This document shows positions 1 through 5,975 of a DNA stretch of 6,402 bases, one piece after another. The DNA lies in contig JAHJOS010000398.1 in the NCBI GenBank assembly GCA_018820005.1, forward strand, positions 1 to 6,402, written 5' to 3'. Below the pieces are notes generated by a model. It ran no database searches. It saw only the letters and a list, made by a program, of their open reading frames with translations, and was not told the DNA's origin. The stretch's first letter is position 1; every line of letters begins with the position of its first letter. The translations under genes were made by a program, and so were the position numbers. This stretch comes from Alphaproteobacteria bacterium. GTDB lineage: Bacteria; Pseudomonadota; Alphaproteobacteria; Rhizobiales; Devosiaceae.

Positions 1-1289
1 AGCAGCGTATCGAGCCCCAGACTGCGCTTGAAATCGCCGGCCACCGGGATGGACCCACCCGAGCCGGTAATGACGGCGGGCTTGCCCCATTCGGCCGAAA
101 GCCCCGCCAGCGCCTGCTGCAGATAGACGCCATCGCTGGGCACGGTGATCGCCCGCGAACCGCCATGGGCATGAAAGCTGACCGAACAATCGGCCGGGAT
201 CAGCGCCTCAACATGGCGGCGGAACGAGGCGCGGATCTTGTCGGGGTCCATGCCCGAGACCAGCCGGAAGCTGATCTTGGCGCTGGCCTGGGCCGGGATG
301 ACCGTCTTGAAGCCATCCCCGGTATAGCCGCCGATCATGCCATTGATCTCGCAGGTCGGCCGCGCCCAGAGCATTTCGAGCACGCTGCGGTTTGCCTCGC
401 CGGCCGCCAGCGACAGCCCGGCTTCGCCCAGGAAGGCCTGTTCGTCAAAGCCCAGCCCCGCCCATTGCGCCTTGAGTTCGGGGCTGATGTCGGCGACATC
501 GTCATAAAACCCGGGCAGCGTCACGCTGCCATCGGGCGCGCGCAGGCTGGCGATGATCTCGGCCAGAAGCTGATTGGGATTGCGCGCGGCATTGCCGAAC
601 ATGCCCGAATGCAAATCTTTGTTGGCGCAGGTGACGGTGATCTCCTCGGCCACCATGCCGCGCAGCATGGTGGTGACCGATGGCGTCTGGCGGTCCCACA
701 TGTCGGTGTCGCACACCAGCGCCACATCGGCGGCGCCGAGCTCGGCCTTGTTGGCTTCCATGAAGGGCGGCAGGTTCTTGCCGCCGCTTTCCTCTTCGCC
801 CTCCAGCATTAGCGAGACGCGCACCGGCAGCGATCCCGTGGCGGCCTTCCAGGCGCGGCAGGCCTCGATGAAGGTCAGCATCTGACCCTTGTCGTCCGAA
901 GCGCCGCGCGCCACGATGATCTTGCGCCCAGAGGCATCGGTGGTCAGCACCGGCTCGAAGGGATCGCTGTGCCAGAGCGCAAGCGGATCGACCGGCTGCA
1001 CATCGTAATGGGCATAAAACAGCACATGCGGGCCGGCCTGCTCGGGGCCATGCGCCACCACCACCGGATGGCCCGGCGTCGCCCGCGCCTCGGCCGCAAA
1101 GCCCAGTCCAGCGAGCTCGCTCACCAGCCAGTCCGCCGCACGCCGGCATTCGGCGGCATAGGCTGGGTCGGTGGAGATGGACTTGATGCGCAACAGGCCA
1201 TAAAGGCGCTCAAGGCTCTGGTCGAGCCCGGCGTCAACGGCGGCCAGCACCTGGTCGATGGCTACAGGGGTGGATTTGGGGTCGGACAT
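1..1289 (-). CDS. M20-family metallo-dipeptidase, C-terminus cut by window edge
   Basis: This cytosolic zinc peptidase probably hydrolyses dipeptides or short peptides and belongs to the carnosinase/CNDP-like branch of family M20. I translated the minus strand from ATG 1289 and read 429 codons without a stop; family members are about 450-470 aa, so only the tail is missing. Visible M20 features are H94-Y-D96 (zinc ligand and catalytic Asp), D132 in SDDKG (bridging Asp), E166-E167 in EGEEESGG (general base and zinc ligand), probably D196 in DTDMW, and H227 in NKDLHSG (dimer-contributed His). The last zinc-binding His should lie beyond the left edge. The start is supported by AAGGA nine bases upstream and by the N-terminal family pattern. 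There is no signal peptide. The gene is divergent from the GntR regulator, 147 bp away, which may control it. The exact substrate cannot be read from the sequence. Confidence 0.9.
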   Translation of the reverse strand, partial: MSDPKSTPVAIDQVLAAVDAGLDQSLERLYGLLRIKSISTDPAYAAECRRAADWLVSELAGLGFAAEARATPGHPVVVAHGPEQAGPHVLFYAHYDVQPVDPLALWHSDPFEPVLTTDASGRKIIVARGASDDKGQMLTFIEACRAWKAATGSLPVRVSLMLEGEEESGGKNLPPFMEANKAELGAADVALVCDTDMWDRQTPSVTTMLRGMVAEEITVTCANKDLHSGMFGNAARNPNQLLAEIIASLRAPDGSVTLPGFYDDVADISPELKAQWAGLGFDEQAFLGEAGLSLAAGEANRSVLEMLWARPTCEINGMIGGYTGDGFKTVIPAQASAKISFRLVSGMDPDKIRASFRRHVEALIPADCSVSFHAHGGSRAITVPSDGVYLQQALAGLSAEWGKPAVITGSGGSIPVAGDFKRSLGLDTL

Positions 1290-1313
1290 GGAAGCGATTC
1301 CTTTTTGCCGCAA

Positions 1314-1341
1314 CACTGTCCAAGCCGGCCCCCACTGTCCA
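1314..1341. repeat. Direct repeat CACTGTCCA x2 in the divergent control region
   Basis: The nonamer CACTGTCCA occurs at 1314-1322 and again at 1333-1341, starting 19 bp apart, or nearly two helical turns. The copies sit in the upstream leader of the peptidase gene. The spacing would put a DNA-binding protein on one face of the helix, but no known regulator is recognised and chance is possible. Confidence 0.35.
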
Positions 1342-1380
1342 GCCTTGCTTGTGTCCATGGCGGGTACGGTCTAACTCATA

Positions 1381-1391
1381 TAGTAACACTA
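1381..1391. promoter_or_regulatory. Probable GntR/FadR-type operator between peptidase and regulator genes
   Basis: The sequence TAGT-AAC-ACTA is a perfect 4+4 inverted repeat that fits the TNGTNNNACNA pattern typical of FadR-subfamily GntR operators. It lies 46 bp before the start of such a regulator and 92 bp before the divergent peptidase start. On the minus strand it overlaps CTATAT (plus 1378-1383), which matches the alphaproteobacterial -10 consensus, although no good -35 is visible at 17 bp. Binding here would suit repression of the peptidase gene, the regulator, or both. The regulator-to-site assignment is inferred from proximity and motif. Confidence 0.5.
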
Positions 1392-1436
1392 ATGGTCGCC
1401 AGCGGATTGGCAACCGCATCAAGAGGGGAACAGGCC

Positions 1437-2210
1437 ATGGCAAGCATACCGCAGGATCAGCGCACGTCCGGCGAGTTGATCGCCGCCATCGCTGGCCGAG
1501 TGCCCATGCGCAATCTGCACTCTCAGGTGCTCTGGCATCTGGGGGTGGCCATTGTCCGCGGGGACTATGCTGAGGGCAGTATCTTGCCCTCCGACAGCGA
1601 GCTGCTGCAGCGTTTTGCCGTCTCGCGGACAGTGCTGCGCGAAGCCCTCAAGACACTTGCCGCGAAAGGAATGATTGAGGCCCGTGCCCGTATCGGCACC
1701 CGCGTATTGCCGCATGCGCGCTGGAACCTTTTCGATGCCGATGTTTTGGCATGGCATTTTGAAACCGGCCCCGACGTTGCCTTCCTGCGTAGTCTTTCGG
1801 AAATCCGAATTGGCATCGAACTGGAATCGGCAGCGCTCGCCGCGACCCGGCGCAGCGACCTGCAGGCCGAGGCGCTGATCGAATGCGCCCGGCGCATGGG
1901 CGAGGCTTCCAATGCCGAGGATTTTGCCCGCACCGACCTTGAGTTCCACCGCACCGTGGCAGAAGCTTCCGGCAACCCCTTCATGGCCTCGATCAGCACT
2001 TTGGTCGAGCTGGCACTGACCGCGGCCTTCACCATCAGTTCGCCCGTCCGCGACCCCGCGGCCATGGAAGCAACGGTCGCTGCCCACAGCCGCATCGCAC
2101 AAGCCATAATGGCAGGAGACACCGACGAGGCCCGCGACGCCATGAAGGCCGTCATCACCACCGGCTTCGCCCGCGCGGCCGACCGCATGAGCGCACAGAC
2201 ACCCGGCTGA
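1437..2210 (+). CDS. GntR family transcriptional regulator, FadR subfamily (FCD domain)
   Basis: This is a DNA-binding regulator of 257 aa, normal for the family. An N-terminal winged helix-turn-helix spans about residues 30-92 (LPSDSELLQRFAVSRTVLRE is the recognition part), followed by an all-helical FCD ligand-binding domain at about 115-250. The linker WNLFDADVLAWHFE resembles regulators of sugar-acid genes such as DgoR, so an organic or sugar acid effector is possible. FCD metal ligands are expected as Asp-x3-His, His and a final His 22 residues later; here they are D167, H171, H217 and V239, so the last ligand is missing. I chose ATG 1437 because GAGGGG lies eight bases upstream and homology begins there. 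ATG 1392 is an in-frame alternative that would overlap the operator. The longer reading frame back to 969 is antisense to the peptidase and not credible. The gene probably regulates itself and the divergent peptidase. Confidence 0.88.
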   Translation: MASIPQDQRTSGELIAAIAGRVPMRNLHSQVLWHLGVAIVRGDYAEGSILPSDSELLQRFAVSRTVLREALKTLAAKGMIEARARIGTRVLPHARWNLFDADVLAWHFETGPDVAFLRSLSEIRIGIELESAALAATRRSDLQAEALIECARRMGEASNAEDFARTDLEFHRTVAEASGNPFMASISTLVELALTAAFTISSPVRDPAAMEATVAAHSRIAQAIMAGDTDEARDAMKAVITTGFARAADRMSAQTPG

Positions 2211-2261
2211 TTCCGGGGGCGCCATAGCGGCCAGTCTTGCGAAGAACTTGGAACATCGGAA

Positions 2262-2337
<76 letters not shown>

Positions 2338-2351
2338 GTTCCGACCGGGTG

Positions 2352-2380
2352 ATATTGCGCGAAAGGCCAGACGGCGCAAG
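2352..2380 (-). promoter_or_regulatory. Promoter of tRNA-Ala
   Basis: On the minus strand CTTGCG (plus 2375-2380) and CAATAT (plus 2352-2357) are separated by exactly 17 bp, each matching five of six bases of the alphaproteobacterial CTTGAC / CTATAT pattern. Transcription would start about eight bases before the mature tRNA. The stretch between the -10 and the tRNA is GC-rich (CACCCGGTCGG), as in stringently controlled stable-RNA promoters. The promoter is predicted by inspection only. Confidence 0.6.
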
Positions 2381-2493
2381 GCGTTTTTGCGCGCCAGATG
2401 CTCGGGCGTTGGCGCTCCGGCTGCGGAATATGCGACGAACAGGTCCGATGATTTGGCCGTCGCACGTCGCAATGGGACGACGCGCAAAAATGC
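2381..2493. repeat. Nested inverted repeats, possible structured RNA or terminator region
   Basis: The arm 2381-2393 (GCGTTTTTGCGCG) can pair with 2481-2493 (CGCGCAAAAATGC) over 13 bp with a single G-T wobble, enclosing 87 nt. Inside, TGCGACG (2431-2437) is the perfect complement of CGTCGCA, which is present twice in tandem (2458-2464 and 2465-2471), so two alternative inner hairpins can form. The left arm abuts the -35 of the tRNA-Ala promoter. The structure could be an RNA transcribed from either strand, a psuK 3' end structure, or a remnant of a small repeat element. The pairing is read directly; the function is unknown. Confidence 0.4.
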
Positions 2494-2568
2494 TAGGGCC
2501 AATAGACATTCAGCGCATCCGTGTCATAGCGGCAGCGAGATGGACGAAGCCTGCGAAGTGGATTGGCC

Positions 2569-3459
2569 TTAGACCGCGCCCGGCTGCCCGCCGATGGCCT
2601 GCACGGCGCTGGCGCCCGCCGCAATGCCGCGAGCCAGCGCATCCGCATCGCTGGAGCCACTGAGGTGGGCGGCAAGAAAACCAGCGGCAAAGGCGTCGCC
2701 TGCCCCGGTCGAATCCAGCACGGCAACGGCGGGCGCTGGCATACGGAGAATGACGCCATTGCGATCCCCCAGCGCGGCACCTTCTGCCCCCAATTTGATC
2801 AGCACGCGATGGAATAGGCGGCCCAGCGCGCACATCTGCGCCTCCAGGTCACGCTGGCCGGTCAGTGTTTCGGCTTCACTGGCATTGGCAAATATCCAGT
2901 CGGCGCCTTGTGTCCACTGCACAAATTCGGCGGCACCCACTTCCTCCAGAAAGCCCACCGAAGCCGGATCGATGGCTATGGCAATGCCGCGCGATCGCGC
3001 CGAGGCGAATAGTGAGAGCACGGCGGCCCGGGGGCCCGGCGCAAATAGGCTATAGCCCGACACCAGGACCAGACTGACGCCATCAAGCAGGTCGGCTGCC
3101 AGATCGGCTTCGCACAGATGAAGATTGGCACCGCGGTCGGTTAGAAAGCTGCGTTCGCCCTCGGCATCAACGATCGTGACCAGAACGCCGGACGGCAGCG
3201 CGGCGTCGCTTGCCAGCACCGGCACCACGTCGAGCCCACGAAAGTAGTTTTCGTACATCGTGCGATCGGCCGCGCCAACGCGGGCTGCAAACAGCACATC
3301 GGCGCCCATGGCGCCCAGCCAGACCGCCTGGTTGGCACCCGAACCGCCGGGCCGGCTGCGCACTGTGGCGCGCCGGTCGCTGCCTTTGATGATCGGTCCC
3401 TCGGGGACGACGATGACATCGGTCATCACATCCCCGACCACAAGCACCCGGGCGGTCAT
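2569..3459 (-). CDS. psuK: Pseudouridine kinase (PfkB/ribokinase family)
   Basis: The enzyme should phosphorylate pseudouridine with ATP to pseudouridine 5'-phosphate in the cytosol, the first step of pseudouridine breakdown. The 296-aa protein has the usual PfkB length and motifs: an N-terminal GDVMTD (D14 likely contacts the sugar), the first signature at about 38-62 beginning GGSGANQA, N192-x-x-E195 for Mg/phosphate, and the second signature DSTGAGDAFAAG at 249-260 with catalytic base D255 and anion hole G252-A-G. The family alone does not fix the substrate. The assignment to pseudouridine rests on the gene overlapping psuG by four bases (ATGA) in the same direction, which suggests translational coupling; no strong ribosome site precedes its ATG. 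It lacks the extra N-terminal helix-turn-helix seen in some PsuK homologues. Another sugar or nucleoside kinase is possible but less likely here. Confidence 0.85.
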   Translation of the reverse strand: MTARVLVVGDVMTDVIVVPEGPIIKGSDRRATVRSRPGGSGANQAVWLGAMGADVLFAARVGAADRTMYENYFRGLDVVPVLASDAALPSGVLVTIVDAEGERSFLTDRGANLHLCEADLAADLLDGVSLVLVSGYSLFAPGPRAAVLSLFASARSRGIAIAIDPASVGFLEEVGAAEFVQWTQGADWIFANASEAETLTGQRDLEAQMCALGRLFHRVLIKLGAEGAALGDRNGVILRMPAPAVAVLDSTGAGDAFAAGFLAAHLSGSSDADALARGIAAGASAVQAIGGQPGAV

Positions 3460-4403
3460 GCGCGGTGGATGACCGGCTTGCTGGATTTGCGGGCGGCCAG
3501 AGCCACCGCGATGTCGGCGCCGACACGGGCGTTGTTTTTCACCAGCGCAATATTGGATTCCAGCGACTTGCCACCGGTGAGCTCGAAGATGCGCTTGAGC
3601 AGGAACGGCGTCAGCGCCTTGCGGTTCACCCCGGCACGCTCGGCATCGGCAATGGCCTCGGCAATGCGCGCCTCGATCTGGGAGGCATCGAGCGCATCGG
3701 CCTCGGGAATAGGATTGGCCACCAGCACGCCGCCCATGGCCAGATCGGCCTGGATGGCGATCAGCCGGGCAATGTCGGCGACATCATCGAAGCGGTGATC
3801 GACCGGAAAGCCGCTCTGCCGCGTCCAGAAGGCGGGGAATTCATCGGTGCCATAGCCCAAGACCGGCACGCCATTGGTCTCGAGCACTTCGAGCGTCTTG
3901 GCAATATCGAGAATGGACTTGGCGCCGGCGCAGACCACCGCCACCGGGGTGCGGCCCAATTCCTCGAGATCGGCGGAAATGTCGAATGTGTCTTCGGCGC
4001 CGCGATGCACGCCGCCGATGCCTCCGGTGGCAAAAACGGCAATGCCGGCTAGCGCCGCGATCTGCATGGTGGTGGCCACCGTCGTGCCGGCCATGGCGCC
4101 CTTGACCAGGAGCGCGGCAATATCGCGCCGGCTGGCCTTTGCCGCCGTGGCGCCTTCAAGCGCCAGGCGCTCGAGATCTTCGCCCGACACACCCACGCAG
4201 AAGCGGCCATCCATGATGGCAATGGTCGCCGGCACGGCGCCGCGGGCGCGGATCTCGGCCTCCACTTCGCGGGCCATCGCCAGGTTCTGCGGATAGGGCA
4301 TGCCATGGGTTATGATGGTGGATTCCAGGGCCACCACCGCCTCGCCGGCTGCCAGCGCCTGTTTGACTTCCGGACTGATCGACAAATAGGCCTTGGCCGA
4401 CAT
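3456..4403 (-). CDS. psuG: Pseudouridine-5'-phosphate glycosidase
   Basis: PsuG breaks the C-C glycosidic bond of pseudouridine 5'-phosphate, giving uracil and ribose 5-phosphate. From ATG 4403 the protein is 315 aa, close to E. coli YeiN/PsuG at 312, and aligns with it by eye almost throughout. Active-site residues known for E. coli (E31, K93, D149, K166) correspond to E27, K89, D145 and K162 here; K162 in CAGAKSI is the Schiff-base lysine and D145 in DISADL the metal site. Other hallmarks are VALESTIITHG, ATGGIGGVHRGAE and VANPIPE. The reading frame extends upstream to ATG 4421 and GTG 4424. I prefer 4403 because GGAAAG precedes it by ten bases and homology starts just after. The gene is first in a psuG-psuK operon and divergent from potF. 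No pseudouridine transporter gene is in the window. Confidence 0.95.
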   Translation of the reverse strand: MSAKAYLSISPEVKQALAAGEAVVALESTIITHGMPYPQNLAMAREVEAEIRARGAVPATIAIMDGRFCVGVSGEDLERLALEGATAAKASRRDIAALLVKGAMAGTTVATTMQIAALAGIAVFATGGIGGVHRGAEDTFDISADLEELGRTPVAVVCAGAKSILDIAKTLEVLETNGVPVLGYGTDEFPAFWTRQSGFPVDHRFDDVADIARLIAIQADLAMGGVLVANPIPEADALDASQIEARIAEAIADAERAGVNRKALTPFLLKRIFELTGGKSLESNIALVKNNARVGADIAVALAARKSSKPVIHRA

Positions 4404-4460
4404 GAGTATTGCGCTTTCCATCACGAGGGTCTGACGCCGCGAGGCGCCGTTTGCGCGGGT

Positions 4461-4489
4461 TTTGCGCCTTGTTGCCGCAGGGCGTCAAG
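4461..4489 (-). promoter_or_regulatory. Candidate promoter of psuG-psuK
   Basis: On the minus strand CTTGAC (plus 4484-4489) is a perfect alphaproteobacterial -35. At 17 bp spacing the -10 position is CGCAAA (plus 4461-4466), a poor match. Two copies of TTTGCGC (plus 4450-4456 and 4461-4467) start 11 bp apart here, and a hairpin GACGCC-GCGA-GGCGCC (4433-4448) lies between this site and the psuG start. A weak promoter that needs an activator is possible, but this is inspection only. Confidence 0.25.
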
Positions 4490-4761
4490 CCCCGCAGATT
4501 CATAGTCTCTCATCCCTTGTCCATGGGGGGATTTCGCACTAGGGTTTGCTCAGCATCCAACGGAGAAAGGGCACTTCGCTGACCGCACACAAGGTTGATC
4601 GCCCCGCTGCGGCCGATCGATACGCGCCCCCAATGGGGTTCAGGCCAGCCAAGACCACAAGCGCCTCCGGGCGCCCCTTTCCTGTACCCCGCGCGACGGA
4701 CGGGCGGATGCCGAGCCCACAAACATGAGCCGTGCCCTGTGCCCCTTTCGGCATGGGATCT

Positions 4762-4808
4762 GACACTATCGCCCATTGGCGCCATACATTGACCGACCTA
4801 GACACTAT
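4762..4808. repeat. Direct repeat GACACTAT x2 upstream of potF
   Basis: GACACTAT occurs at 4762-4769 and 4801-4808, starting 39 bp apart, just before the potF ribosome site. Both copies contain ACACTA, which is also a half of the palindrome at 1381-1391. They may be binding sites of a regulator or chance. The second copy overlaps the candidate potF -10. Confidence 0.3.
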
Positions 4809-4829
4809 TGAACTGGAGACCCGCACCCG

Positions 4830-5921
4830 ATGAACAAGTCGCTCGCCCTCGCCCTTGGCACCATCATGATTGCCAGCCCTGTGCTTGCCCAGGAAGAGCC
4901 GGTCCTGAACGTCTACAATTGGTCTGACTATATTGCCGAAGACACCATTGCCAATTTTGAGGCCGCCACCGGTATCAAGGTCAATTACGACGTCTATGAC
5001 AACAACGAGATCGTCGACGCCAAGCTGTTGGCCGGCAGCTCGGGCTATGACATCGTGGTGCCCTCGGGCAATTTCCTCGAGCGCCAGATCCAGGCCGGCC
5101 TCATCCTGCCGCTCGACAAGTCCAAGCTGACCAATCTGGGCAATCTCGACCCTGCCGTGATGGCCACCGCCGCCGCGCAGGATCCGGACAACGCCCATGG
5201 CGTGCCCTATATGATCAACACCATCGGCTATGGCTACAATGTCGCCAAGGTCACGGAGATCCTTGGCGATGCCGCGCCGACCGACAGCTGGGACCTGATC
5301 TTCAAGCCCGAATATGCCGAAAAGCTCGCTAGCTGCGGCATCAGCCTGCTCGATAGCCCGTCCGAAGTCGTCGGCATCGCACTGAACTACCTGGGCCTCG
5401 ACGCCAATTCCGAAAAGGAAGAAGACCTGCTCAAGGCCGAGGAGCTGCTGACCTCGATCAAGCCCTATATCCGCTACTTCAACTCCAGCCAGTATATCGA
5501 TGACCTGGGCAATGGCGAAACCTGCGTGGCCCTGGGCTATTCGGGCGACATCTTCATTGCCGCAGACGCCGGCGCCAAGGCGGCCACGCCCAGCGAAGTC
5601 AAATATGTCATCCCCAAGGAAGGCGCCGCGACGCTGTTCGACTTCCTGGCCATTCCCGTGGATGCGCCGCACCCGGACAATGCCCACAAGTTCATCAACT
5701 ACATCCTGGAACCCCAGGTTGTGGCCGCGATCACCAATTACGTGTTCTACGCCAACCCCAACCTGCCCGCGACCGAGTTCGTGTCCGATGAAGTCAAGAC
5801 CAATCCCGGCATCTATCCGCCGGCCGAAACCATCGCCAAGGCCTTCGTGATGAAGGCGCACAGCCCAGAGTTCGAAGAGGTCTTGACCCGCACCTGGACC
5901 CGCATCAAGACGGGTCAGTAA
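4830..5921 (+). CDS. potF: Polyamine (putrescine-type) ABC transporter substrate-binding protein
   Basis: This periplasmic protein of 363 aa captures a polyamine and delivers it to an inner-membrane ABC transporter. Residues 1-20 form a Sec signal peptide ending SPVLA before QEEP, with no lipobox. The rest resembles E. coli PotF along its whole length, including YNWSDYIAE (27-37), KLASCGISLLDSPSEV (165-180) and NPGIYPPAE (325-333). Acidic ligand residues correspond to PotF E185, D247 and D278 (E179, D240, D271), and C169/C232 match the PotF disulfide C175-C239. Two pocket aromatics differ: PotF W244 is Y237 and F276 is L269, so putrescine preference is likely but not certain. GGAGA lies ten bases before ATG 4830. 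It is the first gene of a pot operon, followed after a hairpin by the ATPase gene, and is divergent from psuG. Confidence 0.92.
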   Translation: MNKSLALALGTIMIASPVLAQEEPVLNVYNWSDYIAEDTIANFEAATGIKVNYDVYDNNEIVDAKLLAGSSGYDIVVPSGNFLERQIQAGLILPLDKSKLTNLGNLDPAVMATAAAQDPDNAHGVPYMINTIGYGYNVAKVTEILGDAAPTDSWDLIFKPEYAEKLASCGISLLDSPSEVVGIALNYLGLDANSEKEEDLLKAEELLTSIKPYIRYFNSSQYIDDLGNGETCVALGYSGDIFIAADAGAKAATPSEVKYVIPKEGAATLFDFLAIPVDAPHPDNAHKFINYILEPQVVAAITNYVFYANPNLPATEFVSDEVKTNPGIYPPAETIAKAFVMKAHSPEFEEVLTRTWTRIKTGQ

Positions 5922-5930
5922 GTTCGATCC

Positions 5931-5953
5931 GAGGGCGGCCGTCGGCCGCCCTC
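5931..5953 (+). terminator. Intercistronic stem-loop between potF and potG
   Basis: GAGGGCGGCC (5931-5940) and GGCCGCCCTC (5944-5953) form a perfect 10-bp GC-rich stem with the loop GTC, starting nine bases after the potF stop. No U-tract follows; the next bases are CAATTCTTG. It is therefore more likely a partial terminator or an mRNA 3' end stabiliser than a full stop. Such an element would let the binding protein be made in excess over the membrane parts, a common arrangement in ABC importer operons. Confidence 0.65.
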
Positions 5954-5975
5954 CAATTCTTGTCTAGGGGCCAGC

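Larger units (their letters stand above)
2338..2568. other. Gene-free intergenic stretch with inverted repeats
   Basis: This lies between the 5' end of tRNA-Ala and the 3' end of psuK. I find no credible protein gene: the frames crossing it run into the tRNA and show no family resemblance. It holds the tRNA promoter (2352-2380), nested inverted repeats at 2381-2493, and a long-range inverted repeat at 2495-2503 and 2562-2570 that touches the psuK stop codon. A classical hairpin with a U-tract to end psuK transcription is not obvious. Confidence 0.6.
4404..4829. other. Divergent intergenic region between psuG and potF
   Basis: This stretch of about 425 bp separates two divergent operons and must hold both sets of promoters. 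I see no credible gene: open frames on the minus strand merely continue the antisense of potF or overlap psuG out of frame. Besides the candidate psuG promoter, there are small hairpins at 4433-4448 and 4661-4674 and a direct repeat GACACTAT at 4762-4769 and 4801-4808. For potF, ATTGGC (4775-4780) and CTAGAC (4798-4803) have a 17-bp spacer and form a weak candidate promoter close to the gene. Confidence 0.55.

Noticed and set aside
165..812. Plus-strand frame of 215 aa inside the peptidase region
   Set aside because: The opposite strand carries all M20 catalytic motifs in one uninterrupted frame; this frame has no recognisable domain.
969..1436. N-terminal extension of the GntR reading frame back to 969
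   Set aside because: This part is antisense to well-conserved peptidase codons, and family homology and a good ribosome site place the start at 1437.
2231..2251. Possible terminator downstream of tRNA-Ala and the GntR gene
   Set aside because: The stem has two bulges and no U-tract on either strand.
4156..4503. Minus-strand frame of 115 aa starting in the psuG leader, preceded by an AGGGA-like site
   Set aside because: Most of it overlaps psuG out of frame and shows no family resemblance. An upstream leader peptide cannot be excluded but is unsupported.
4539..5861. A 440-aa open frame on the minus strand opposite potF
   Set aside because: It is antisense to a clearly coding PotF-like gene. 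Its low-complexity Gly/Asp/Val/Ile composition is a common shadow of GC-rich codons, and no family features are visible.
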